38,953 nucleotides of DNA from Halovivax asiaticus JCM 14624 (GCF_000337515.1 NZ_AOIQ01000018.1:1-38953); one strand, 5' to 3'; counted from the first letter of the stretch, positions 24,773 to 32,311 are shown. Notes: generated from the letters alone by a model not told the origin. Made by a program: numbers and translations.

Positions 24773-25396
24773 ATGGACGAGACTGACACCGGCGCGGAGA
24801 CGGACGTCCTGATCCCCGGCGCGCGGGACGTTCGCGGCACGCTCGACGGCCCGGCCGATCCGGACGTTCTCGTCGTCGCGTGTCCGCCGCATCCACAGCA
24901 TGGCGGTTCCCGAACGGACCGGCGACTGCGGGCCGTCGCCGACGCGCTGGCGGATCGCGACGTCGGTTGCCTCCGTATCGATTACGGCGACTGGGACGAG
25001 GGCTACGGTGAGCGCGAGGACGTGCGAAACGCCCTCCGCTGGGCGAGCGGCCGGGCAGAGACGGTCGCCTGTTTCGGCTTCAGTTTCGGCGCTTCGCAGG
25101 CGATCCTGGCGAGTGCATCCGTCGAGACGCCCGTCGCCTGCGTCTCCGCGCTGGCACCGGCCGCGACCATCGCCCCGGAACTCGACGTGCCGGACGCCGT
25201 TCGATCGCTCGACGAGCGGATCCCGCTGCAGGTCGTCTACGGCACTCGTGACGAGACCGCTGACTGGCAACCCGTTCGTGACGCCGCGGCTGACCGAGGT
25301 GCCGACCTCGTCGAGTGGTCGGCCGACCACTTCTTCGTCGGACAGGCGGCGGCCGTCGCGACCGACATCGCCGACTTCATCGACGCGAATACGTAG
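24773..25396 (+). CDS. alpha/beta hydrolase
   Basis: A 207-residue alpha/beta hydrolase. The nucleophile Ser104 sits in GFSFGAS, and the likely triad partners are Asp160 (VVYGTRDETADW) and His186 (WSADHFFVG). The oxyanion strand has ACPPHPQHGG near residue 40. These features place it near the small dienelactone-hydrolase-like serine hydrolases; the substrate is unknown. No signal peptide is seen, so it is cytoplasmic. ATG 24773 is chosen since it gives the normal family length and the upstream in-frame extension has no hydrolase motif. Divergent from pspA (135-base gap), convergent with the DUF5787 gene. Confidence 0.88.
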   Translation: MDETDTGAETDVLIPGARDVRGTLDGPADPDVLVVACPPHPQHGGSRTDRRLRAVADALADRDVGCLRIDYGDWDEGYGEREDVRNALRWASGRAETVACFGFSFGASQAILASASVETPVACVSALAPAATIAPELDVPDAVRSLDERIPLQVVYGTRDETADWQPVRDAAADRGADLVEWSADHFFVGQAAAVATDIADFIDANT

Positions 25397-25455
25397 ACCG
25401 TCGGTCACGTACCCAAACACGTGGGGCCTGGCCACTCTCCTCGTGGTCAGGAGCG

Positions 25456-26484
25456 CTATCGCCGTCGCTCCCGTCGATCGGCCAGAATCTGTTTTATACG
25501 CGCGCCTGGACCGCCCTCGATAGGCCACCCTCTGGTTCGCCACGTCGGCGGCTCCGGTTCGTAGGCCGGACAGCTGCCGGCACACTCCCGCGCGGTCGGC
25601 TGGTGCTCCTTCGCTCGACAGTACGGGAGTAGCTGCCCGTCGGTGCGCCCCTCGAAGTGGCGACAGTCGGGTCGCATCGTGTCGACGTACGACCGCCAGC
25701 CGCGTTCGTAGGCTCGCTCGGCGATTTCGAGCCGTCTCTCTCGTTTCTCGCTCGCTTCGACGTACTCGAACTGCGCCGCGGAGGCGTCGTGTGCGCCACC
25801 GTCGGGCCGATCGAGGATTCGTGTCCCCGGTCGATCGACCGCCAGCGTGCGCGGGTACCACGCAACGTCGGCGGTGAGCGCGGTCGAATCGACCTCGACG
25901 ATCCCGGCTTCGACGGGGATGTCCTCGAAGAGTGCCGCCGAGACGCGGTCGTCGTCGGTTTCGATCGCGATCCAGACCTCGTCCGCGAGCCCCATCGCCA
26001 CGTCCCGCTCTAGCTGGTCGGACAGCGCTCGGGCCGCGCTGGCGTCCAGATCCGGTTTGTTCTCGATGGCGACGATGCGTTCGACCCAGTCGGGGTACGA
26101 GAAGCGCCGGCGAATCTCGATTCGGTTGCCACGCCGGCGCGTCTCGAGAATCCCCCGGTCGTCGGCTCGATGGATCGATTCCCGGACGTACCGCCACGGA
26201 TAGCCGGGGTCCGGCAGCGCCTCCCGGTAGTAGGCCCACTCGGCCGGCGCGTACCGCACGACGTCGAGGAGGTCGCCGTCCAGTCGCTCCGGGCCGAATG
26301 CTGCTCGCTCGCTGAGTTCGTCCGGATCGCACTCGATCACGATCGTATCCCAGCGCCTGCCGGCGGCCCCGAGCTGTCGGGCGACGATGACGGGGCCTGC
26401 TCGCTCACCGTCGGGTGGCCAGTGGCGCTCGGCCCATCGACAGACGCGCAACTCGAAGGCAAACTCGTTCGACGGCGTGCTCAC
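25456..26484 (-). CDS. DUF5787-family protein, putative PD-(D/E)XK nuclease
   Basis: A 342-residue haloarchaeal protein resembling DUF5787. The core SYPDWVERIVAIENKPDLD reads as the classical nuclease signature: Pro131-Asp132, eight residues, then Glu141-x-Lys143 on a hydrophobic strand. The helix ARALSDQLERDVAMGLADEVWIAIE follows, as in RecB/Cas4-like nucleases. Cysteines occur at 15 near the N-terminus and at 274, 289, 301 and 305, an arrangement reminiscent of the Fe-S cluster of Cas4/AddB. Function is therefore inferred to be DNA processing. The start is GTG 26484; upstream in-frame residues are Arg-rich. It lies 61 bases downstream of the DUF4013-like gene, and they are probably cotranscribed. 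Confidence 0.8.
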   Translation of the reverse strand: MSTPSNEFAFELRVCRWAERHWPPDGERAGPVIVARQLGAAGRRWDTIVIECDPDELSERAAFGPERLDGDLLDVVRYAPAEWAYYREALPDPGYPWRYVRESIHRADDRGILETRRRGNRIEIRRRFSYPDWVERIVAIENKPDLDASAARALSDQLERDVAMGLADEVWIAIETDDDRVSAALFEDIPVEAGIVEVDSTALTADVAWYPRTLAVDRPGTRILDRPDGGAHDASAAQFEYVEASEKRERRLEIAERAYERGWRSYVDTMRPDCRHFEGRTDGQLLPYCRAKEHQPTARECAGSCPAYEPEPPTWRTRGWPIEGGPGARIKQILADRRERRR

Positions 26485-26545
26485 ACACGACGTTCGAACC
26501 GCACGGCGAAAGCCTTGCGGCTCGGCAGGCGGTCGGGTCGACCGG

Positions 26546-27283
26546 TTACAGCCACGAAACCGTCCGGTCTTCGAGCTCGTCGACGGCACGCGGATCGAGC
26601 ACTCGATCCACCGCGTAGCCGTACCGCCGTGCGGAGACGGCGACTGCCAGGTAGACGACCGCCGGCAGGACGGCCAGGCCGAAGACGGTCACGATCAACA
26701 TCAGCGTGGCCGCGCCGATGGCGAAGAGGGCGAGAATCGCTTGCAGCGTCGCGACGGCGTAATCGCGACTCGAGACGATCGCGACGAGTGCGCCGGTGCG
26801 AGACACACGTCGATCACCGGCCGGTGAGTCAGCGACTCTCAGGCGGCGCCCGCTCACGGCCAGGACCGCTGGTGTGAGGTACGCCCCGGTGAGGAAGACG
26901 ACCGCGACGACCGTGGCGGCGGTCAACTCAGTAACCGCCGTGGCGATCGGGCTCACGTCGGCCCAGAGTGCGAGGGCGGCGAGTCCCGTCGGAACACCGA
27001 CGAGTCCGATCACGACGGCGCCGCCGACCAGTACCGATGTCGCGAGTCCGCCGATATCGCCAACGGCCGGCAGCTCCGGGTCGACGACGGAGCCGAGGAC
27101 GACGTGTCGCCCGTAGCCGATCAACAGGAGGAGACCGACCGTGCCGATCGGGACCGATAGCTGGTGATCGAAGATTGCCCAGATACCGATGGCCGCGACG
27201 AAGGGGAGGGCGAGAAACCAGCCGACTGTCGTCCGGTCGGCCCAGTCCTCGTCTAGCACGTCGGACACGGCGGCCTCTAGCAT
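26546..27283 (-). CDS. DUF4013-like membrane protein
   Basis: A 245-residue membrane protein beginning MLEAAVSDVLDEDWADRTTVGWFLALPF. About five to six hydrophobic segments are seen (about 21-38, 44-60, 80-104, 118-143, 176-205 and 208-218), which fits the DUF4013 type pattern in which repeated GLLLLIGYGRHV-like amphipathic and membrane helices occur. The function is unknown. ATG at 27283. A putative nuclease gene follows 61 bases after the stop, possibly in the same transcript. The upstream region to 27554 contains nothing clear. Confidence 0.65.
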   Translation of the reverse strand: MLEAAVSDVLDEDWADRTTVGWFLALPFVAAIGIWAIFDHQLSVPIGTVGLLLLIGYGRHVVLGSVVDPELPAVGDIGGLATSVLVGGAVVIGLVGVPTGLAALALWADVSPIATAVTELTAATVVAVVFLTGAYLTPAVLAVSGRRLRVADSPAGDRRVSRTGALVAIVSSRDYAVATLQAILALFAIGAATLMLIVTVFGLAVLPAVVYLAVAVSARRYGYAVDRVLDPRAVDELEDRTVSWL

Positions 27284-27554
27284 TCACGTCCGAAGAGGGA
27301 CAACGGAAGTAAAGTCCTTACGAGGATGGCCGGCAGCCGTGGCGCTCGCCCGACGGCACGAGCCCAACTGTCGGTCGATGGTCGCACCAGGTACTCGCTC
27401 GATGGTTCGAACCGGGTAGTCACTCGGCAGCCGTCGCTCCGGATGGCGGGTCGAACGGGATCGCAGTTCGGCGTTCGCCGTCTGGGTGCCACGTGGGTCC
27501 GCTTTGCTGGGGGGTGGCGTTCTCCGTTGCGGGGTTTCGCTCTCCTTCGCGGGG

Positions 27555-27995
27555 TTACTGTTGCTGTTGGTCTTCCTCCAGCGTGTCGATGTGTTCGTGT
27601 GCTCGCTCCAGGATCTCGCGCGGCCCGTCCTGTGTGACGGTGTTGATCGCCTGCTCGTAATCGCGCCACTGGAGGTCGCGGTGTTCGTTCGACAGCTCGG
27701 CACTCGCCTCGAACGAGCGAGCGATGAACAGGTGGACCGTCTTGTGGATGGTGTTCCCGTTCGCCTCGAAGACGTAGCTGTAGTCCTCGCGGAAGCCGTC
27801 GAGTAGTCGAAAGTCTGCTATCCCTGCCTCTTCTTTAACTTCGCGGATCGCCGTCTGCTGTAGTTCTTCGTCTCCCTCGACGCCGCCCTTCGGAAACTCC
27901 CAGTCACCCGGGCGACTCTTGAGCAGAAGATACTCGCGCCGGCCCCGCGTGTCGCGGAAGAGGATCGCGCCTGCGCTCGTAGCTTCGACTGCCAT
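27555..27995 (-). CDS. Nudix hydrolase, Ap4A hydrolase-like
   Basis: A 146-residue Nudix hydrolase. The Nudix box is complete: Gly37, Glu43 and the R51-E-x-x-E-E-x-G59 segment in GGVEGDEELQQTAIREVKEE, matching Gx5Ex7REUxEExGU. The start MAVEATSAGAILFR and EYLLLKSRPGDWEFPKG are typical of bis(5'-nucleosyl)-tetraphosphatase-type members, so likely substrates are dinucleoside polyphosphates. The exact substrate is unproven. ATG at 27995. The C-terminal tail DTLEEDQQQQ is a short acidic/Gln extension. It is divergent from the S10-like gene, with about 95 bases between starts. Confidence 0.9.
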   Translation of the reverse strand: MAVEATSAGAILFRDTRGRREYLLLKSRPGDWEFPKGGVEGDEELQQTAIREVKEEAGIADFRLLDGFREDYSYVFEANGNTIHKTVHLFIARSFEASAELSNEHRDLQWRDYEQAINTVTQDGPREILERAHEHIDTLEEDQQQQ

Positions 27996-28091
27996 TGCAG
28001 GCTGTACCGGCCGAGCCGTAATGAGAATATCGGACTGACGATCCCATCTCGGGAGGTTTTTAGGCTCCCCGCACGGACTAGGGCAGTATCT

Positions 28092-28415
28092 ATGACCTTC
28101 GTTACGTGCCTCACGCTTCAGAGCGGCGACCGGGCCGCTCTCGACGGCGTGGTCGACGACATCAAACGCACAGCCGAGCGGAAAGGCGCCGCGCTGAAAG
28201 GACCACACACCCACCCACCGGATCACTTCTCGGTCCCACAGCATCAGCGTCTCCACGCCGACGACGACCGTCAGTCGACGCCCTGGTCCTACACCGTCTT
28301 CACTCGCGAACTCGAGATCCACGGCTACCAAGGGTTCGCCCGCGACGTTGCGGGCCGCTCGTTCCCCGATTCGGTCCACGTCGAGGTCGAGGTCGAACAG
28401 GTCCAGGGCGTCTGA
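28092..28415 (+). CDS. uS10-like (S10/mL48 family) small protein
   Basis: A 107-residue haloarchaeal protein with the ribosomal S10-like fold. The start MTFVTCLTLQSGDRAALDGVVDDIKRTAERKG contains the S10 first strand and helix. The centre KGPHTHPPDHFSVPQ resembles the proline-rich GP-x-PLPT loop, and the end SYTVFTRELEIHGYQGFARDVAGRSFPDSVHVEVEVEQV the last strands. It is not the canonical S10, which is shorter and more basic. I recall this as a second S10-like protein of haloarchaea; its function is unknown. ATG at 28092, with a short AT-rich region upstream. Apparently monocistronic. Confidence 0.78.
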   Translation: MTFVTCLTLQSGDRAALDGVVDDIKRTAERKGAALKGPHTHPPDHFSVPQHQRLHADDDRQSTPWSYTVFTRELEIHGYQGFARDVAGRSFPDSVHVEVEVEQVQGV

Positions 28416-28553
28416 GGAACCTGATTCCCTGCGGAACCTGACCACACGACCCGATCGCGCCGTTCGGCTGTCGATCGAACGTGCCGCCCTCGTTCACCAC
28501 GCCCGTTCGCCGGAGCCGGCACGATTTTACGTCTCACCACCGACCACTCCAGT

Positions 28554-29828
28554 ATGTCTTCGATCGATCCCGTGACCCTTCGTCGCGAGCTCCATCGCCA
28601 TCCCGAACCCGCCTGGCGCGAGTTCGAGACGACGGCGCGCATCGTCGACCGACTCCAGCAACTCGACCTCGACGCCCTCTACGTCGGCCCCGACGCGATC
28701 GACGGCGAGAATCGCCTCGCCGTCCCGGACGACGCGGAGCTCGAACGATGGTACGACCGCGCCCGCGACGCCGGTGCCGATCCCGACGTCCTCGCCCAGC
28801 TCGAAGGCGGCTACACGGGTGCCGTCGCGGTGATCGAACGCGGCGAAGGGCCGACGATCGGCCTTCGCGTCGACATCGACGGGCTCCCGCGTGAGGAGTC
28901 CGCCGCCGACGATCACCTGCCCGCCGCGGAGGGCTTCCGCTCGGAGACCGGCGAGTCGATGCACGCCTGCGGCCACGACGCCCACGCCGCGATCGGAATC
29001 GGCGCCCTCGAAGCCGTGGCAGACGACGCGGACTTCCAGGGCACGCTCAAGGTCTTCTTCCAGCCCGCAGAGGAGGTCATCGGCGGCGGCAAGTCGATGG
29101 CCAAGAGCGAGCACATCCGGGACGTCGACTACCTCCTCGCGACGCACGTCGGGCTCGACCACCCCACTGGCACCGTCGTCGCCGGCATCGAGGACTTTCT
29201 CGCCGTGCGCCACCTCGAAGCGACGTTCACCGGCGAGCCCGCCCACGCCGGTGCCGAACCGGAAGCGGGCCGCAACGCCATGCAGGCGCTCGGCACCGCG
29301 ATTCAGAACGCCTACGCGATCCCGCGCAACTCCGACGGGCCGACGCGGGTCAACATCGGCGTCGTCGAGGGCGGAACCGCCGCCAACATCGTCGCCGAGG
29401 AGATCAGCATCGTCGCCGAAGTCCGGGGCCAGACGACCGACCTCATGCGATACATGAGCGACAGCGTGGAGCGCGTCTTCGAGTCGGCCGCCGAGATGCA
29501 CGACTGCGAGGTCGAGATCGAGATCGGCGCGGAGGCGCCGAGCGCCGCGAGTGACGACGAACTCCGCGAGATCGTCGGATCGGTCGCGGAAGGGGTCGAC
29601 GGCGTCGACACGGTCGTCGACGCGGCCGGCCTCGGCGGCAGCGAGGACGCCACCTTCCTGATGAAGGAAGTCCAGGACAACGGCGGCCTCGCGGCCTACG
29701 TCGGTGTCGGCACCGACCACCCCGGCGGCCACCACACTGCCACCTTCGACGTGGACGAGCCGACGATCCAGCACGGCATCGACACGCTGGCGGGGGCGAT
29801 CGTCGAGATTGCCGAAACCCAGCCGTAG
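28554..29828 (+). CDS. M20 family amidohydrolase/aminoacylase
   Basis: A 424-residue M20D-type metallohydrolase, expected to cleave N-acyl amino acids or similar amides in the cytoplasm. Metal and catalytic motifs are present: RVDIDGLP (Asp107/109 region), Cys139-Gly-His141 in MHACGHDAHAAIG, Glu173-Glu174 in FFQPAEEVIGGGK, His198 in LLATHVGLDH, and a C-terminal HPGGHH near the end. The lid domain lies around 215-330. The start MSSIDPVTLRRELHRHPEPAWREFET is the usual family beginning. ATG at 28554, with GATTTTACG about 28 bases upstream, consistent with a leaderless message. Full length; substrate not decidable. Confidence 0.93.
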   Translation: MSSIDPVTLRRELHRHPEPAWREFETTARIVDRLQQLDLDALYVGPDAIDGENRLAVPDDAELERWYDRARDAGADPDVLAQLEGGYTGAVAVIERGEGPTIGLRVDIDGLPREESAADDHLPAAEGFRSETGESMHACGHDAHAAIGIGALEAVADDADFQGTLKVFFQPAEEVIGGGKSMAKSEHIRDVDYLLATHVGLDHPTGTVVAGIEDFLAVRHLEATFTGEPAHAGAEPEAGRNAMQALGTAIQNAYAIPRNSDGPTRVNIGVVEGGTAANIVAEEISIVAEVRGQTTDLMRYMSDSVERVFESAAEMHDCEVEIEIGAEAPSAASDDELREIVGSVAEGVDGVDTVVDAAGLGGSEDATFLMKEVQDNGGLAAYVGVGTDHPGGHHTATFDVDEPTIQHGIDTLAGAIVEIAETQP

Positions 29829-29900
29829 CGGCCTAAGGGAAGCGTCACGCGGCGTTTGTTAGCTGGAGTTCTCTATTGTTTCCACAAATCAACCAGTAAC

Positions 29901-29910
29901 TATATTATTC
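29901..29910 (+). promoter_or_regulatory. TATA box upstream of leader copy 2
   Basis: TATATTATTC is a strong TATA element within an AT-rich stretch (29870-29925). It lies about 267 bases before ATG 30172, so the transcript should begin near 29928-29932 and carry a long leader. Confidence 0.6.
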
Positions 29911-29929
29911 ATTACGTCAATCATCCAGA

Positions 29930-30171
29930 CGGAAGTCCCGTCCGTACGGGTACGAAAGTGCCCCGGGTGCTGAGACACCCGAGACGTGGCTTCCAAATCC
30001 TGTAGCAGGGATTTTGTCAGCCATGTTCCGAAAGACACTATCGAGACAAAAAGGTCTCGCACGCCCATTAGCTAGAGAGTCGTACCGCTATCCGTCGCAG
30101 AGTTTCGGTTTCGGGGATGGGGGGCCGAGTATCTTCGATGGGTCCGAGTCATCGGATCGGGAGGTACTCGG
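29930..30171 (+). promoter_or_regulatory. conserved structured 5' leader, copy 2
   Basis: Hairpins in order: 29937-29941/29946-29950; 29948-29953/29958-29963 with GAAA loop, mutually exclusive with the first; 29964-29969/29976-29981; 29986-29991/30019-30024 with inner 29995-30000/30009-30014; 30042-30047/30054-30059; and 30125-30131/30165-30171 with inner 30136-30139/30156-30159 and 30144-30147/30152-30155. The last hairpin ends at the ATG and places GGAGG (30160-30164) between its helices. Copy 1 keeps the order, and the inner helices of hairpins 4 and 6 pair with different bases. A regulatory RNA is inferred. Confidence 0.62.
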
Positions 30172-30426
30172 ATGACATCCGTCGAGCGAACGAGCGACGG
30201 AACCGGCGAGTCGGCTCACGACCGGGAGTGCTACCGGTGTGATCGGGACGTGGCACCGGCGCGGCTCTTTCGGCTCGTCTCTGAGCCGCCGGCCGCGCTT
30301 TCGCACGACTACCAGACCGGGGAGCGGTTTTGCTGTCCGGATTGTGCGGCCGCGATGAACCTCTCGGAGTTCTCGGAGCGATTGAAAGCACGGGCTCGGC
30401 GAGGTGCTAACTCGTCAGATGGGTGA
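30172..30426 (+). CDS. small zinc-ribbon-like protein, copy 2
   Basis: An 84-residue protein with the same cysteine layout as the product of 6331-6573: Cys20-x2-Cys23 (ECYRCDRDVAP) and Cys55-x2-Cys58 in RFCCPDC. The central stretch RECYRCDRDVAP and the CCPDC-xAAM motif are shared, whereas both ends diverge, including a Ser/Gly tail here. A metal-binding, possibly regulatory, role is inferred; the family may be DUF7576-like. ATG 30172 follows GGAGG with seven bases spacing, an unusually good ribosome binding site for this lineage, and a long conserved leader. Confidence 0.82.
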   Translation: MTSVERTSDGTGESAHDRECYRCDRDVAPARLFRLVSEPPAALSHDYQTGERFCCPDCAAAMNLSEFSERLKARARRGANSSDG

Positions 30427-30601
30427 CTGCATTCGGTTGGGTACATTCGTTCGCTCACGGCACTGGTGGGAACCGTTCCGTGCACTCGTTGTCGGCCGTC
30501 TCACTCACGATATCGACATGGCACTCTGAACGTAAGATATAGGGACGCACTTACCACCATTCCGCCAGTGAAGATAGGCAATAGCGCGAGAAATAATGTG
30601 G

Positions 30602-31033
30602 TTAGAGATCGCCACTACAGGTCGATTGTTGAAATTCAACGTATGTATGCTCTCTATCGTGGGTTTCACGTATTTCAGCGAAGAAGACGTCTGGAGTTTC
30701 GTCACTTTCATTGCACGTCACTCGGAATCCCCACTCCTCTGGTTCTCCGTCAGAGAGTGCCACGACAATATCAAAGGTTTCTCCGTTGGTGGCCTCTGTA
30801 AATTCTTCTTCTTGAATTGCCCGTGTCCCATCCCGCCGTTCCTCAATTTTGTAGGTCTCTTCTAGTACGCTATTCCCATCCTCATCGGTGATGGTGACGT
30901 CTACCTGATGAGTGTCTTCGGTAAAATTCAGTAGTTCAAAATCGATAGGGCCAGCTTCCTCAACTGAAAGGCACCCTGCACCCCACATCGCTGCCCCGGC
31001 ACTAATCATTTTCAGAGCGGTTCGCCGGTCCAT
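30602..31033 (-). CDS. hypothetical Tat lipoprotein in an AT-rich patch
   Basis: A 143-residue protein with an N-terminal signal MDRRTALKMISAGAAMWGAGC: a twin-arginine-like pair (Arg3-Arg4) and lipobox Cys21. The mature part (about 25-143) reads as a single beta-sandwich-like domain with IDFELLNFTEDTHQVDVTITDEDGNSVLEETY and a late Cys pair (VTCNES, STCSGDL). I do not recognise the family. ATG 31033 is preferred over 31048; a strong AT-rich box ATTTATTTAAAT at 31052-31063 lies about 25 bases upstream. The gene is AT-rich and lies beside IS debris at 31144-31164, so it was probably acquired. Confidence 0.72.
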   Translation of the reverse strand: MDRRTALKMISAGAAMWGAGCLSVEEAGPIDFELLNFTEDTHQVDVTITDEDGNSVLEETYKIEERRDGTRAIQEEEFTEATNGETFDIVVALSDGEPEEWGFRVTCNESDETPDVFFAEIRETHDREHTYVEFQQSTCSGDL

Positions 31034-31143
31034 GTTAGGTTTTATCAAATATTTATTTAAATATCTTTCTCATGAACCATCAACTGTACTCAGTCGCACA
31101 TCTACCTAACGGCTGTCCCACTACAGTTCATATCTAACTAATA

Positions 31144-31164
31144 AGGCTTCAACAGGGCCGTATA
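31144..31164 (-). repeat. IS end-like motif
   Basis: On the minus strand it reads TATACGGCCCTGTTGAAGCC, close to ACGGCCTTGTTGAAACCC at 3351-3368. The shared core is ACGGCC-x-TGTTGAA-x-CC. It borders the AT-rich lipoprotein gene, as the other copy borders the tRNA-adjacent island, and is probably a remnant of the same IS family. Confidence 0.45.
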
Positions 31165-31189
31165 GTTGGAACTCACTCGGGATTGTCAC

Positions 31190-32002
31190 TCACCGATTCG
31201 CTTCGAACCACTCGACCGCGAAGTCGACGAGGGTCGGTTGCGAGAGTAGCTTCGCGTCGCCGACACCGACGGTCCCGGACTCGAACGCCTCCGGGTGCTC
31301 GCGTTCGAACGCGTCGCCACACTCGGGGAAGTCCTCGTCCGTGAAGTCGATGTCGTCCCACTCGACCCACTCGCGCTCGCCGTCGACGAGGATTGCGGAT
31401 TGCTGCGGCGCCGTCCCGAGATCGAGGTCGGCGCGGTACTCGGCGAGGTGGAGCGAGGTGTTCGTCGCGTGAGTCGTTCCGAGGAAGCAGACGTCGCCGT
31501 CGAGCTCGTAGACTCTGGCCAGCGGCGAGTTCTCGCCGAGTGATCGCTTCAGCGAGTGGCCGTCGGTCACGTACTCGGCGTCGGCACCCCACGCGGCGAA
31601 AGAGTGCTGTGGGTGGTCGCTTCGCACCACGCCGGGGTAGTTCCGGAAACACTCGGCGATGGCGCCCATGCCCTGCGTCGGCGTCGATTCGGGTCGGTAG
31701 GGCGGCATCGTCTCGCGGACCGTGTCGTACCACGACTCGGGCACCGGCGGATTTCCCATGTCGGCCGGGTTCATGTTTCCCGGCGAGTGCGTCGGCATCA
31801 CGATCGTGCCGTCCGCGCCGACGACGCGCTGGAGGGCGTCGACGACGGCCTGCGGGCCGCCACAGACCCAGCCGAGTTTCGAGAGCGACCCGTGGACGAG
31901 TATCGTTTGGCCTGCCTGGACTCCCAGCTCTCGGAGGTCCGCCGCCATCGACTCGACCGTGATCGGCTCCGGCGAGCGATCTTCGGGGAGCGTCTCGTTC
32001 AT
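31190..32002 (-). CDS. AAC(3)-family N-acetyltransferase
   Basis: A 270-residue protein of the aminoglycoside 3-N-acetyltransferase (antibiotic_NAT) family. Characteristic segments are ILVHGSLSKLGWVCGGPQAVVDAL (about 35-58), GTIVMPTHSPGNMNP, then RSDHPQHSFAAWGADAEYVTDGH (about 127-150) with the conserved H-P-x-x-S-F-x-A-x-G, and VCFLGTTHATNTSLHLAEY (about 171-189), all typical of the fold. Family members include FrbF/YokD-like acetyltransferases, and a true resistance role is not implied in archaea. The ATG at 32002 gives a normal length. The AT-rich patch and IS motif are directly downstream, but this gene's own composition is normal. Confidence 0.88.
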   Translation of the reverse strand: MNETLPEDRSPEPITVESMAADLRELGVQAGQTILVHGSLSKLGWVCGGPQAVVDALQRVVGADGTIVMPTHSPGNMNPADMGNPPVPESWYDTVRETMPPYRPESTPTQGMGAIAECFRNYPGVVRSDHPQHSFAAWGADAEYVTDGHSLKRSLGENSPLARVYELDGDVCFLGTTHATNTSLHLAEYRADLDLGTAPQQSAILVDGEREWVEWDDIDFTDEDFPECGDAFEREHPEAFESGTVGVGDAKLLSQPTLVDFAVEWFEANR

Positions 32003-32190
32003 GCGGTCGGCTCCCCCAGATCGGTGATAAGTTTGTTGGAACGAAACGATTGCGAATCGCGGGATGAGGACTACTGCGAGCGCCAGTAGAGCGTGGTGCT
32101 ACGCGCCGCGGACGGCGAACGGCGTGGGGGAATGCGATGCACTCACCGCGAGCAGCCGCAGGCTGTGAGCGGGCCGACGACTGACCCGAA

Positions 32191-32209
32191 AGCGACGCGA
32201 AGCGTCGCT
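32191..32209. repeat. perfect 8-bp hairpin
   Basis: AGCGACGC (32191-32198), loop GAA, then GCGTCGCT (32202-32209). It lies in the 309-base gap between the reductase gene stop and the acetyltransferase start. The rest of that gap holds the larger stem-loop at 32236-32307 and no gene. Confidence 0.7.
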
Positions 32210-32235
32210 GTAGGGAAAGGGGGAGTGCTTTTGAT

Positions 32236-32307
32236 CGACCTTTTGCCGAGGGACATCGCGCTCTGCGGCGAAGCCGCGAGCGCGACAGACCGCAGCGCAA
32301 AAGGTCG
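32236..32307 (-). terminator. large stem-loop after geranylgeranyl reductase
   Basis: CGACCTTTTGC (32236-32246) pairs perfectly with GCAAAAGGTCG (32297-32307). Inside, TCGCGCTC (32256-32263) pairs with GAGCGCGA (32278-32285) and GCGGC (32265-32269) with GCCGC (32273-32277), with loop GAA. It begins four bases beyond the reductase stop codon on the minus strand, so a 3' end, processing or stability role is likely. Confidence 0.65.
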
Positions 32308-32311
32308 GTGC

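Noticed and set aside
24671-26332. 553-codon minus-strand frame
   Set aside because: Overlaps the alpha/beta hydrolase and the DUF5787 gene in other frames; Arg-rich, no motif.
27303-27545. Possible tRNA or small RNA between the DUF4013 and Nudix genes
   Set aside because: GGTTCGAACC resembles a T arm, but no acceptor, D or anticodon arm can be drawn around it.
31190-32002. Antibiotic resistance gene (AAC(3))
   Set aside because: Family membership is clear, but archaea are not targets of most aminoglycosides and the family has other roles; no resistance claim is made.
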